A stretch of 64,000 nt of DNA from contig JASHNU010000051.1 in NCBI GenBank assembly GCA_030041475.1, positions 62,001 through 126,000 on the forward strand, written 5' to 3'. Shown in pieces: positions 6,343 to 15,820 of this stretch. Source of the DNA: Candidatus Sulfotelmatobacter sp. (GTDB taxonomy: Bacteria; Acidobacteriota; Terriglobia; Terriglobales; Acidobacteriaceae). The notes under the pieces were generated by a model. It was given only the letters and a program-made list of their open reading frames with translations, did not search any database and was not told the origin of the DNA. A program made the translations under genes and the position numbers. The first letter of the stretch is position 1. Each line of letters starts with the position of its first letter.

Positions 6343-8487
6343 TCACCAGATCTTGCGTTGGACGAACTCCCGTCCCATTTCGCACACGAACCAGGCAAGG
6401 CTGCGCCGCCGAACCTGAATCTTGGCATCTCCCGACATGCCGGCGCGCAGGGCTCCGCTTCGATTTACGACAACTACGGTGACGACATATTGCGGTGGAG
6501 GTGTCAACCCCTTGTACTGCTCAATGTGGATGAGTCCGGCCGGCAGGTCCAGCGGAGTCGGGGAAATCGCGCTCACCTGCCCCAGAACCGGCTGAAACTG
6601 TGACTCGAGCTTCAAAGACACCGGGGCGCCAGGAGCGACACGGTGAAGTTCAAAATCGGGAACAAAGATCCGGGCTTTGAGGGTCTGGGTAGCGTCGATT
6701 TCCGCCAGTTCGGTTCCTTCCGCAACAAAAGAGCCAGCGAGGTTGCGGATTCGCGGCGTGACCACGACCCCTGAGATCGGACTGGTTATTTGAAGTACGG
6801 CTAGCTGGCGAGAAGCGGACCGGTAACGTTCCGATTGCGATTCCTGCTCGCTACGGGCGTAACCCAGGTCTGCGTAATTGAACTGTGCCCGGCGAGTATT
6901 GGCTTGCGCCAAGCTCAGGTCGGCCAAAGACCGGCCCGCATCTCCCTCCAGATTCAGGTTCCGCATCTGAAAGATCGTTGCGCCGGCAGCGATCGGCGAA
7001 CCTTCGTCGGCCAGGACCTGCATAACCTGTCCGGGAACGGTGGCGCGGATTACAGCGCGCTGATACGGCTCCAGCAGGAATCGCCCTCGAACGGTCTCGC
7101 GCCAGACGGGAGCGAATATAACCAAAGCAAGCGCGATACCAGCTACAACCTTGCGAGGAGCGGTCCACCACGTGCGAAAGCTTTCTTGTTTGTCCAGATA
7201 AAGGTCTTTCATAAACCTCACCGATGAGCGCAATCGCGAGCGAAGAATCATCAGCCCAAGTGCGAGGGCAGGCAGAAATGCCCACTGCGGGCTGAAGCGA
7301 AACGAGATGTTGTAAGCGAGACGCACTACAGCAAACAGGAGCAGGTAGCTATATGCGCCGGAAAGCAAGGCATAGCTCGTGAACAACCATCGCCGCCGCC
7401 GCCGCAGGAAAGGAACCTCGACCGGCATTCGGAAGACATAGTGCTTCACCCAGCTGGAGACGTACTCGGTGGAGCTCTCCTTAAGGCCGGGAACGCCGAC
7501 CACTTCGCTAAAGAGATAGTAGCCGTCAAGTTTCATCAAGGGGTTCAGGTTCATGAGCACCACAGCCACGCCCGTGATCAGAATGACTTTGTACGCAAAG
7601 TCGTGAACCGGGCTACCGACGGGAGTTCCCCACCAGATAATGCTCGCTACAGAACAGAACATCAGCTCGACCCAGATTCCAGCAACGATGGCAGTAATCC
7701 GTTGCCACTTGCTCCCATATACATATATCTCGGTGAGATCTACAAAGAAGCAGGGCTCCAGATAGAGGAGCATAAAGCCCATGCGGTGAACCCCGCCTCC
7801 ATAGTGCTTGCAGGTCAGCCCATGGGCAGACTCGTGGAAAAAGCCCAGAGCAAAGAAGAGCAACCAGAACTCGGCCAGATCGGCCGCTCCCTTGTGAGTG
7901 AAAGTGTAATACTCAACCGAGTCGCGCGAGATTTCGCTCCAGCCGCCGATGAAGATTAGCGTCATGATGAAAAACATGCCGAGCGTCAGGAGAGTGAACC
8001 AACCTGAATAAACAAATGAGATCTTCTCGTGGAGCGCGCTGAGATATCTGTCGGGGTCCCAGGTAGAAAATGTCATGTGAGCGAGGTTCAATTTTGATCG
8101 CCGTCGCTTGCGCTCCTCGGTGAGCTTCTGGTCACCAGTGCCTTTGAGCTCAAGGGTGGCTTTGTAGAACAGTCCTGCCTCGTCGAGTTGCTCGGCAAAA
8201 CTGCGGGCATACTCCTCGCTGCACAGGACCCCAGTGCGCTCGGTAAAGACCTCGGCGATTCCGCTGTAGGAATGTCGCCCATCAAACAGTTCAACCAGCT
8301 TCCACTGCTCGGGCGTAAAGAAATATACGGAAGTATCGGCGCCGGAGACCATCGCGACCATCGTCGGAACCCCATCCTTGAGTTGCTCGCGACAGATGAG
8401 TTTGGGATGAAGCCGGGGGCGATCCTGGCCGGCCCTGCGCGCGGGCAGCTCAGGAAGCACGACGTTAAAGACCTCAGCGAGGTTCAT
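6343..8487 (-). CDS. PqqD-like / M50 (S2P) metalloprotease / HlyD-like adaptor fusion
   Basis: 714 residues with three parts. Residues ~25-110 look like a PqqD-type winged helix (YFFTPEQWKLVELFDGRHS ... FAEQLDEAGLFY), the fold used to recognise precursor peptides in many RiPP systems. Residues ~160-460 hold several membrane helices with the site-2-protease zinc motif HESAH (218-222) and the second motif NPLMKLDG (315-322). Residues ~470-700 form a biotinyl-lipoyl/HlyD-like adaptor with a long helical pair. The protein would sit in the inner membrane with its C-terminal part outside. The family is annotated as putative peptide zinc metalloprotease (YydH-like). It overlaps the preceding adaptor gene by 4 bases and faces the repeat-peptide gene, its likely substrate by inference. 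Confidence 0.88.
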   Translation of the reverse strand: MNLAEVFNVVLPELPARRAGQDRPRLHPKLICREQLKDGVPTMVAMVSGADTSVYFFTPEQWKLVELFDGRHSYSGIAEVFTERTGVLCSEEYARSFAEQLDEAGLFYKATLELKGTGDQKLTEERKRRRSKLNLAHMTFSTWDPDRYLSALHEKISFVYSGWFTLLTLGMFFIMTLIFIGGWSEISRDSVEYYTFTHKGAADLAEFWLLFFALGFFHESAHGLTCKHYGGGVHRMGFMLLYLEPCFFVDLTEIYVYGSKWQRITAIVAGIWVELMFCSVASIIWWGTPVGSPVHDFAYKVILITGVAVVLMNLNPLMKLDGYYLFSEVVGVPGLKESSTEYVSSWVKHYVFRMPVEVPFLRRRRRWLFTSYALLSGAYSYLLLFAVVRLAYNISFRFSPQWAFLPALALGLMILRSRLRSSVRFMKDLYLDKQESFRTWWTAPRKVVAGIALALVIFAPVWRETVRGRFLLEPYQRAVIRATVPGQVMQVLADEGSPIAAGATIFQMRNLNLEGDAGRSLADLSLAQANTRRAQFNYADLGYARSEQESQSERYRSASRQLAVLQITSPISGVVVTPRIRNLAGSFVAEGTELAEIDATQTLKARIFVPDFELHRVAPGAPVSLKLESQFQPVLGQVSAISPTPLDLPAGLIHIEQYKGLTPPPQYVVTVVVVNRSGALRAGMSGDAKIQVRRRSLAWFVCEMGREFVQRKIW

Positions 8488-9386
8488 TGCGGATTCTGCA
8501 GGCGAATGTTGACGGTCATTCCCGGGCGCAGGCCGACGGGAGCGCCTTGCAGTTCGGCGGTGACGTCGATCGTGTCGCTGGAAGGATCGACGACCGGGCT
8601 GACGAGGATGACTCTGGCCGGGTGAGTTTCGTCGGCTGCCTCCTGCGTTGTCACGATCAGTTCAGTGCCTCTCTTCATGTGTCCGAAATAGCTTTCGGGC
8701 AGGGAGAACTTCACTCGCAACGGTGCTATGGCTGAGACCCAGAAGAGGCGGTCATGCTTGGCGACTTCCTGCCCGACGCGCACGTAGCGGCGCGCCACGA
8801 CGCCATCAAAGGGAGCCGTGATACGGGTTTTTTCCAGCTCGAAATCGAGCGATCGCAGACTCTCCTGCGCGTACTTCAGATCCTCGCGCTGACGCTCGAC
8901 TTCGAAATCGGTGGCTTCCGACTGGTACCGCGCCTTCTCTTCCTGCTCCTTGGCAATAATGTTCGCCTTCCAGAGTTCCTCAGCCCGATCCCGTTCAGCG
9001 CGCGCGACTTTCGCGCCCGCCTCCCAGTTCTTCAGGTCAGCGGCAGTGCTTTTCGCTTTGGCCTCAGCGGCATCGCGATCGGCGGTGAGTTGGCGGTCGT
9101 CGAGTTTCGCGAGAAGCTGACCCTTCTGTACAGGTGCGCCAGCTTCGACAAGAATCTCGGCGACGATTCCATCGCGCAGAGCAGCGAGATCGACCTGGTC
9201 CTCAACGACGATGGGGCCGGAGGCAATGTAATCGTTGCGTGCGGTTTGCAGCGGGGTGGTCGCAGACGCGCCCGGCTGTGGAAGTGGCGCGGCTGCGGCC
9301 GCCGTCGGCGCAGAACCGGAACTGCAACCGGCCATGACCAGCGTTGCGAAGGAAATTATCACGGCGAGATAACGGGAGTAGCGCAT
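8484..9386 (-). CDS. Lipoprotein periplasmic adaptor (RND/HlyD-type membrane fusion protein)
   Basis: 300 residues starting at the ATG at 9386, which has GGAG six bases upstream; a GTG four codons earlier is also possible. A lipoprotein signal is present (lipobox VMAGC). The order is barrel-sandwich half, alpha hairpin (~90-180: DAAEAKAKSTAADLKNWEAG...), barrel half (ITAPFDGVVARRYVRVGQEV) and C-terminal adaptor domain, as in AcrA/HlyD proteins. No RND pump, ABC ATPase or outer-membrane channel gene is adjacent, which is unusual for such an adaptor. It sits between a GAF-adaptor gene and the protease-adaptor gene in one operon. Confidence 0.88.
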   Translation of the reverse strand: MRYSRYLAVIISFATLVMAGCSSGSAPTAAAAAPLPQPGASATTPLQTARNDYIASGPIVVEDQVDLAALRDGIVAEILVEAGAPVQKGQLLAKLDDRQLTADRDAAEAKAKSTAADLKNWEAGAKVARAERDRAEELWKANIIAKEQEEKARYQSEATDFEVERQREDLKYAQESLRSLDFELEKTRITAPFDGVVARRYVRVGQEVAKHDRLFWVSAIAPLRVKFSLPESYFGHMKRGTELIVTTQEAADETHPARVILVSPVVDPSSDTIDVTAELQGAPVGLRPGMTVNIRLQNPQ

Positions 9387-9476
9387 GATCGACTCCACAG
9401 TCGAACTTCAATATTTTGAGCTACACGAGAAACTTGCCAACCGAACCCAGCAACCAAGCGCCTCACCAACTGGACT

Positions 9477-11876
9477 TCACCAACCAAACCAGGACCACAA
9501 TTTGCCCCAAATCCACATGGCGGTTCCACGGAAAACCACGTAGCCGGCGGGATGCCACCCGACAGATACCTTGCCTTGACCTTGCATGCCGGGACGGATC
9601 GCGCCGTCCTCGTTGGCCAGACTGACACGAGCGGCGAAGACGCGGTGCTCCGACTCGACCTGACCCTGCGGACTGACGACCATCACATCTCCTCGAAATG
9701 TCCGGAGGGGGAAGCTCTCGAGCTTGATGGCGGCGTGCTCGCCGCGTTGGAGCAGTGCAACGTCGTCTTCGGGAACGGCGACGTCGATGGTCACTTGCGA
9801 TGTTTCCACGATCTCGGCAAAGGTGTCGCCCTGCGCCAGACGGCGTCCCACGGCATTTTCGACATGTGGTGTGATGACGATGCCGTCGATTGGAGAGCGG
9901 ATGGTGGTGCGATCGAGGCGCTCCAGCGCGCGGGCCAGTTCGGCTTTCGAGTAATCCGCCTTGATGCGTTCGGTTCCGGCGCGCGTTCCGTCATTCTGCG
10001 CGAGGGCGCGATTCATCGCTTCCGTTGCCTCGCTGTAGCGAGCTTGCGCAGCGGCTGCATCTGCGCGGTAGTTCCAGTCTTCCAGTTCAGCGAGTGCTGC
10101 ATTTTTCTTCACGCGGTCGCCCTCGTGGACATAAACTTTCTTGACCACGCCGTCCACGCCCGGCTGCACTTGCGCCAGGGCGGCGGGAGCGACGGTGGCC
10201 CCTCCCGAAACCCGCATGGGCAGCGGACAAAATATGAAGAATAGAACCAAGGCTGCCGCAATCGCGATCATCAGCCCGCGCCGGCGTTTTTCCATGGCCA
10301 GGAACCGCTTCTTTTTCTGCAGCAGGGGCTCCAGCACATTAATGAAAGGAACTTCGCGGTAGAGCGACGCGTTGCGCAGGGCGACAGTCGCCTGGCCGGC
10401 GAGCACCTTGATGATTTCCAGGTGAGCGACCGTCAGAAAATCCGGATCACTGCTCTCAAAGGAGAGAATTCCGAGCCGGCCCTGATCGTCAATGAGCGGA
10501 AGGGAGTAGAATCCGCGCATTCCCGTGTTCGCAAAATATTCGGCAAACTTAGCCTGGGTTTCGTGCCGGGGATCGCTGATCTCATCTCCGTGCTGGGTGA
10601 CGTGGGTTTCTTCGGATGAAATCGAAGCCCACTCCAGCAGATCTTTCAGCGCGGAAACCGCGGGGTCGGCCAGGCTGATCTGGGTCATGCCCGAGATGGC
10701 TTTGAGCTGCAACGAGCCACGCTGCTCCAACGCGATGGCCGCGCGTTCGAATGGAATGATGGCCTGTGTGTGATTGACCACGGACTGCAGAACGCGATCG
10801 ATATTCAGCGTGGACGTGATTTCGCTGCTCACCTGCACCAGAGTTTGCAGGATTTCCACTTTGCGTTCCGCCTGCAAAAGGCTGGCGTTGTGCAGCGCAT
10901 TGCTGGCGGTTTCGCAGATGTTAATCAGCAGGAACTGGTCGTCGTCGTCGAAAGGCGTGCCGTTCAGGCTGTTGATCACCTCGACCACGCCCACGAGGTT
11001 CTCGTGCTCCATCAGCGGAGCGGCCACCAGCGAGAAGATTGGCTGATCTTCGTGACCCGTGTTTCGTTTCTGCAGGCGCTCGTCATTGGGATCATCGATC
11101 AGGACGGCTTCGCCGTTGTCGGAAATATCTCCCGCGATGCCCTCGCCTGGCTTCTGAACCATGCCGACCATAACCGTGGGATCGAATCCCTCGCAGCTCA
11201 TTAGCTCGAGTGCATCGCCATTGATCATCCACAGGTTGACACCCTGTACATTCATGACGTCCTGGAATTTCTTGGCGATGGTGCCGAGCAGTTCATTCAT
11301 CTCCAACGTGGAGTTGAAGACTTTTTCCAGGTCGTACATCTGGGTGACGCGGCTGATGGAATGGAGGGTGGCATTGCGCTCGCTCACGTAGGAAAGTGCG
11401 GCAGCTATGGCCGCGGAGGCCAACTCGGCGATTTCGCTGAGCGGTTCCTGCATGGCTTCGGGGAACGGGTGATCGAAACTGATTAGTTCGATGGCGCCGA
11501 TGAGGGTTTCGTCTACCAGGAGTGGAAGATAGGCGAGGGAAGCGATCGTGCGCCGGACGTCGAGGTGGGCGAAGTCCTCGCGCCGCAGGGCCGCGCCCTC
11601 AAACACCGCAAATTCTTTATTCTGCGCGAGCGATCCCAGCGTGCCCGCTTCGAACTCCATTCCCTGGACCGCGTTGATTTCACCGGCAGTGGCTTTGGGA
11701 GCCCAAGACGGGGCCTCCTGGTCCTCAATGATGTAGACCGCGACTGCAGTATCGGGCAGAAGCTGAGCGATCAGGTCGGCAGTCAACTGCGCCCGCGGGC
11801 CCACTTCCTGCCGGGCCAGCAAAGCCGTGGCAAATTCAGCCACGGGAACGGCGAGCGGAGGTCTTCGAGTCGCCAT
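9477..11876 (-). CDS. Three-GAF sensor fused to a HlyD-like adaptor
   Basis: 799 residues from the ATG at 11876; a TTG at 11966 would add 30 residues, and neither start has a clear ribosome site. Residues ~20-510 comprise three GAF domains (the middle one includes DRVLQ/GEGIAGDISDNGEAVLIDD-type features), then a coiled linker, one membrane helix at ~535-558 (LMIAIAAALVLFFIFCPLP) and a HlyD-like adaptor ending in Trp-rich MWIWGKLWSWFGW. Input domains are thus cytoplasmic and the adaptor is periplasmic. GAF domains usually bind small ligands or cyclic nucleotides; the ligand here is unknown. First gene of the operon leading into the lipoprotein adaptor and the S2P fusion. Confidence 0.87.
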   Translation of the reverse strand: MATRRPPLAVPVAEFATALLARQEVGPRAQLTADLIAQLLPDTAVAVYIIEDQEAPSWAPKATAGEINAVQGMEFEAGTLGSLAQNKEFAVFEGAALRREDFAHLDVRRTIASLAYLPLLVDETLIGAIELISFDHPFPEAMQEPLSEIAELASAAIAAALSYVSERNATLHSISRVTQMYDLEKVFNSTLEMNELLGTIAKKFQDVMNVQGVNLWMINGDALELMSCEGFDPTVMVGMVQKPGEGIAGDISDNGEAVLIDDPNDERLQKRNTGHEDQPIFSLVAAPLMEHENLVGVVEVINSLNGTPFDDDDQFLLINICETASNALHNASLLQAERKVEILQTLVQVSSEITSTLNIDRVLQSVVNHTQAIIPFERAAIALEQRGSLQLKAISGMTQISLADPAVSALKDLLEWASISSEETHVTQHGDEISDPRHETQAKFAEYFANTGMRGFYSLPLIDDQGRLGILSFESSDPDFLTVAHLEIIKVLAGQATVALRNASLYREVPFINVLEPLLQKKKRFLAMEKRRRGLMIAIAAALVLFFIFCPLPMRVSGGATVAPAALAQVQPGVDGVVKKVYVHEGDRVKKNAALAELEDWNYRADAAAAQARYSEATEAMNRALAQNDGTRAGTERIKADYSKAELARALERLDRTTIRSPIDGIVITPHVENAVGRRLAQGDTFAEIVETSQVTIDVAVPEDDVALLQRGEHAAIKLESFPLRTFRGDVMVVSPQGQVESEHRVFAARVSLANEDGAIRPGMQGQGKVSVGWHPAGYVVFRGTAMWIWGKLWSWFGW

Positions 11877-12035
11877 CAGCGGCGGTCCAGATTGTTCAGG
11901 TTGGGCCCGTGCCAATTGCGGGGGATACGGCCAGAGACTGTGGGCCCCTCGTTTTATGAGCCGCAATCTTATGCCCCATTGCCGGAGCAGGTCAAATGCT
12001 TTTGTGAGGGCGGCGGCCCATACTCTCGCGACTCG

Positions 12036-12511
12036 ATGGCCAACCCAGACTCAGGCAAGGCGACGCAACCGCCGCCACGCGGGCGGCAGCGGCGGAGTAC
12101 ATTCAGCAGCGGCTGCAGGCGCACGAACAATTTCGCCGGCTGCGGCGGCGCAAAGCTTTTTATGAGATTCACGCCGCGGGCAATGGCAAGTTTGGTTGGC
12201 GTTTTCATGACGACAAGGGGAAGGTGCTGGCGACTTCGACGCAGACTTATGGGTCACCGATGGCGCAGGCCGATATTGAACGGATGAGAGATCTGGCGCC
12301 GTTTGCGCGTCAGACCAATCCTGAATACGAAACCAGCGCCGAAGCAGAGTCCGAAGAAGAGACGGAAGTAAGGTTCGCTCCAAGGCTACAAATCCAGTTG
12401 AAGCCGAAGAGCGAGAGGATTTTGCGGATCGCCAGGCCGGGCCGGAGAATTAAGGCGGCACATGCATCCCTCCGTCACTACCCGATTTCGCACGTGGCTG
12501 CCATAATGTGA
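12036..12511 (+). pseudogene. DUF1508-like (YegP family) gene, apparently frameshifted
   Basis: From about 12090 the frame ending at 12511 reads AFYEIHAAGNGKFGWRFHDD-KGKVLATSTQTYGSPMAQADIE. This resembles the DUF1508 pattern (F/Y-E-I-x-aromatic-x-x-G-x-F-x-W-R ... I-A-T-S-x-x-Y-x-S). That frame has no ATG before a stop at about 12005 and its first GTG is at 12224, inside the domain. The natural start ATG at 12036 (MANPDSGKATQPP) is in another frame, so a shift around 12070-12090 is suspected. The C terminus is charged and rich in Glu. It may be a real decayed gene, a sequencing error, or a gene with an unusual start. Confidence 0.4.
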
Positions 12512-14226
12512 AAATGGCATGTACTTTCCTGAATGAAAATTGGCTTCCGAAGTCTGTCCTTTGTCTGCGGGACTACACCCGGCACAAATTTCTGCTCGAT
12601 TTGATCGCGGGCGTCACAGTCGGGCTGGTGGCTTTGCCGCTGGCAATGGCGTTTGCCATTGCGTCCGGGCTGACTCCACAGGCGGGGATTTACTGCGCAA
12701 TCGTAACCGGATTTCTGATTTCCGCGCTCGGCGGGTCGAAGACTCAGATTGGCGGCCCGACGGGAGCGTTTGTCGTCGTTGTGGCAGGGATCGTCGCGGT
12801 GCACGGCGTGGACGGGCTGTTCATGTGCACGGTGATGGCTGGCGTCTTGTTGGTCGTCATGGGCCTCACGGGCCTGGGCACGGCGGTGAAGTTCATTCCG
12901 CGGCCAGTGGTGATCGGATTTACCAATGGCATCGCCGTGCTGATCGCCAGCACGCAGGTGAAAGATTTCTTCGGGCTGCATCTCGACAAGGTCCCCGGGG
13001 TTTTCTGGTTGCGCATGGAGGCGCTGGCGGCGAGCTTTCACACCTTGTCATTCGAAGCTACGGCGCTCGCTGTATTTACGCTGGTCACGCTGATTGTTTG
13101 CCGCAGCATCTCGGCCCGTATTCCGGGGCCAATTGTGGCGCTGTTGCTGGCAACGTGCGCTGTTTATTTTTTCCGGTTGCCGGTGGAAACGATCGGCAGC
13201 CGCTTCGGCGGAATCCCCGGCGGGCTGCCCCATTTGCAGATCCCCAAATTTCGCTCGGATCTGATTCACGGATTGCTGGGGCCGGCGTTCACCGTGGCCA
13301 TGCTCGGCGCGATCGAGTCTCTCATGTCCGCGGTAGTTTCCGACCGCATGAGCAACGATCGGCATAATCCGAACGTCGAATTGATGGCCCAGGGTGTGGC
13401 CAATGTTTTTTCGCCGATGTTCGGCGGTTTGCCCGCCACCGGCGCGATCGCGCGCACGGCGACCAACATTCGTTCGGGTGCGCAGTCGCCCGTGGCGGGA
13501 ATGGTTCATGCCCTGACGTTGCTGTGCATTCTGCTGTTTGCCGCGCCTCTGGTCAGCTATGTACCCATGGCTGCACTAGCGGGAATCCTGATGGTCGTGG
13601 CCTATAACATGGGCGAGTGGCGCGAGATTCCGCAATTGCTGAAGTTGACCAAGACCGACATCAGCATATGGCTGGTGACGTTTGCGCTGACCGTATTCGC
13701 CGACCTCACCGTCGCGGTGGAGGCGGGAATGATTCTAGCGGCGCTTTTGTTCATCAGCCGCGTGGCCGCGACCACAACAGTTTCACGGGTGACCGACGAC
13801 TACGTGGAGGATGGGCGTGTCCACATCCTGCAGGACAAAGACATACCCTACTATGCGACGATCTTCCGCATCCACGGGCCATTTCTGTTTGGGGCGACGG
13901 ATAAAATCTCGGCGGTGACTGAAGATTTGCACCGGCTGCCGCCAGTGGTGGTTCTGCGATTACGAAATATGACTGCGCTCGACGCAACCGGGTTGTTTGC
14001 CATCGAAGAAGTTGCCCGGCTACTGCACGCGAGCAACCGGACGCTGATTCTTTGCGGGGCGCGGGAGCAACCGTCGAAACTGATCCACCAGGCGGAGTTT
14101 GAAGAAGTCATCGGAGAGGAAAATATCTGCGACAACGTGCAGGAGGCGCTCCGCAGAGCCGAGGAAGTCTACGAAGGCCTGGAGACCAGCGGCATTGTCG
14201 GAAGGAATGCAAATATCCGAGGCTAG
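12508..14226 (+). CDS. SulP-family anion transporter with C-terminal STAS domain
   Basis: 572 residues (GTG at 12508; ATG two codons on is equally likely). Residues ~25-430 are membrane helices with SulP features (DLIAGVTVGLVALPLAMAFAIASGLTPQAGIY near the N terminus; GLPATGAIARTATNIRSG near residue 312). Residues ~450-560 form a STAS domain (VVVLRLRNMTALDATGLFAIEE). Likely a proton- or sodium-coupled importer of sulfate, bicarbonate or a dicarboxylate; the substrate cannot be read from sequence. It stands alone, followed by the purA promoter. Confidence 0.9.
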   Translation: MKMACTFLNENWLPKSVLCLRDYTRHKFLLDLIAGVTVGLVALPLAMAFAIASGLTPQAGIYCAIVTGFLISALGGSKTQIGGPTGAFVVVVAGIVAVHGVDGLFMCTVMAGVLLVVMGLTGLGTAVKFIPRPVVIGFTNGIAVLIASTQVKDFFGLHLDKVPGVFWLRMEALAASFHTLSFEATALAVFTLVTLIVCRSISARIPGPIVALLLATCAVYFFRLPVETIGSRFGGIPGGLPHLQIPKFRSDLIHGLLGPAFTVAMLGAIESLMSAVVSDRMSNDRHNPNVELMAQGVANVFSPMFGGLPATGAIARTATNIRSGAQSPVAGMVHALTLLCILLFAAPLVSYVPMAALAGILMVVAYNMGEWREIPQLLKLTKTDISIWLVTFALTVFADLTVAVEAGMILAALLFISRVAATTTVSRVTDDYVEDGRVHILQDKDIPYYATIFRIHGPFLFGATDKISAVTEDLHRLPPVVVLRLRNMTALDATGLFAIEEVARLLHASNRTLILCGAREQPSKLIHQAEFEEVIGEENICDNVQEALRRAEEVYEGLETSGIVGRNANIRG

Positions 14227-14247
14227 AGGCGCTGCTGCCTGTGTGCG

Positions 14248-14277
14248 TTGCTTCCGTTCGACGGAGCACGGTAGAAT
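14248..14277 (+). promoter_or_regulatory. Candidate sigma-70-type promoter of purA
   Basis: TTGCTT (14248-14253), 18-base spacer, TAGAAT (14272-14277). Transcription would start near 14285, giving a GC-rich leader of about 120 bases before the TTG start of purA. No known riboswitch is recognised in that leader. Confidence 0.4.
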
Positions 14278-14405
14278 ATCGCGTACACGTCTTCTCCGCT
14301 TATATCCCTAGAATTCTTGCGCAGGCATCCCCGCGGGTGAGAAGTGTGCGACCCGGGGACGGGCCCAGCCATGGCCTGCTCGAATGTGCGTGATCGGAGA
14401 CCGAC

Positions 14406-15731
14406 TTGAAAAAAGGCACGACCGCGGTGATTGTAGGCGCCCAATGGGGCGACGAGGGCAAGGGGAAGATCGTCGACGTGCTGTCGGAGAACTTCTCGGT
14501 CGTGGCCCGCTACGCCGGCGGACATAACGCCGGTCACACCGTCATCATCAATGGGAAGAAATTCATTTTGCAACTCGTGCCCTGTGGCGTATTGCGCACG
14601 GCATGTCGCAGTGTCATCGGCAACGGTGTGGTGCTCGATCCGATGGCGTTCCTGAAAGAGGTCTCCGCCCTGCGCGAAGCGGGCGTGAGGGTGGATGGCA
14701 ACCTCTTCGTGTCGAATCGGGCGCACGTGATTTTGCCGTATCACCGCATGATTGAACTGGCGGCGGAAAATGCGCCCGGACGGGTGAAGATCGGCACTAC
14801 TTCCCGCGGCATCGGGCCAGCTTACGAAGACAAGATGGGGCGCCGCGGCCTGCGCGTGGCCGATCTGCTCGATTTGCAGCTGCTTAAGAAGCACATCGAG
14901 AACGCGGTCCGCGAAAAAAACATGATTGCGCACGCGCTGTTCAATTCCGAGCCGCTCGATGCCGACAGGATGTACGCAGAGTACGCCCGGGCCGCGGAGA
15001 AGGTTGCGCCGTTCGTCCGCGACACGGCCGTTCTGCTGAACCAGGCACTGGCCCAGGGTGAATCGATTCTGTTCGAAGGTGCTCAGGGAACGATGCTCGA
15101 CATCGACCACGGAACATATCCGTTTGTCACGTCGTCGAGCGCGACTTCTGGCGGCGCGGTGATTGGCACAGGAATCGCGCCGACTGCAATCACCCGCGTC
15201 ATCGGCATCACAAAGGCCTACTGCACGCGCGTGGGTGAAGGCCCGTTTCCGACCGAAGACAAAGGAGCGGCCGGCGAGAACCTGCGCAAACGGGGCAACG
15301 AGTATGGGGCGGTAACGGGACGCCCGCGGCGCACGGGCTGGCTCGATCTCCCCCTGCTGCGCTACTCCGGCATGATCAACGGCACTTCGTGGCTGGTGGT
15401 CACGAAGCTCGACGTGCTCGACGATCTGGCCGAGATTCCAGTGTGCGTCGAGTACAAGATCGACGGCAAAGCCACGGCCGAAGCACCCGCGCAGGCGAGC
15501 GGGTTTGAGAAGATCGAGTGTGTCTACAAGAAGATGCCCGGCTGGGGTACTTCCACCGAGGGCATCACCGAGTTTGACAAGCTGCCGCGCCCGGCGCGCG
15601 AATACCTCGCGTTTGTGGCCAAGGAGACGGGCGCAAGAATCGGCATGATTTCGACCGGCCCCGACCGCGACCACACCATCCTGATGGACGATTTCGTGGC
15701 GGAGTTGAAGACGGTCGCGAAGAAAGCCTAG
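14406..15731 (+). CDS. purA: Adenylosuccinate synthetase
   Basis: 441 residues; condenses IMP with aspartate using GTP in AMP synthesis. The N terminus holds the catalytic GTP-binding loop VIVGAQWGDEGKGKIVD. VARYAGGHNAGHT contains the catalytic His, and QGTMLDIDHGTYPFVTSS and GRPRRTGWLDLPLLRYS are family blocks. The start is TTG with GGAG nine bases upstream, the only start that keeps the loop near the N terminus. Length is normal. Confidence 0.96.
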   Translation: MKKGTTAVIVGAQWGDEGKGKIVDVLSENFSVVARYAGGHNAGHTVIINGKKFILQLVPCGVLRTACRSVIGNGVVLDPMAFLKEVSALREAGVRVDGNLFVSNRAHVILPYHRMIELAAENAPGRVKIGTTSRGIGPAYEDKMGRRGLRVADLLDLQLLKKHIENAVREKNMIAHALFNSEPLDADRMYAEYARAAEKVAPFVRDTAVLLNQALAQGESILFEGAQGTMLDIDHGTYPFVTSSSATSGGAVIGTGIAPTAITRVIGITKAYCTRVGEGPFPTEDKGAAGENLRKRGNEYGAVTGRPRRTGWLDLPLLRYSGMINGTSWLVVTKLDVLDDLAEIPVCVEYKIDGKATAEAPAQASGFEKIECVYKKMPGWGTSTEGITEFDKLPRPAREYLAFVAKETGARIGMISTGPDRDHTILMDDFVAELKTVAKKA

Positions 15732-15820
15732 AATGACCTCCCCGGCCTGAGGCTAATCAGGATGCCGGTTTCCCAAACCGGCTTGCTTCACCAGGCACGG
15801 CCGCGGCGAAGGAGCGAACG

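Noticed and set aside
11899-11914. TGGCACG on the minus strand as a sigma-54 promoter for the GAF-adaptor operon
   Set aside because: The -24 half is good, but the sequence at the -12 position (CCAAC) lacks the GC element; kept only as a remote possibility.
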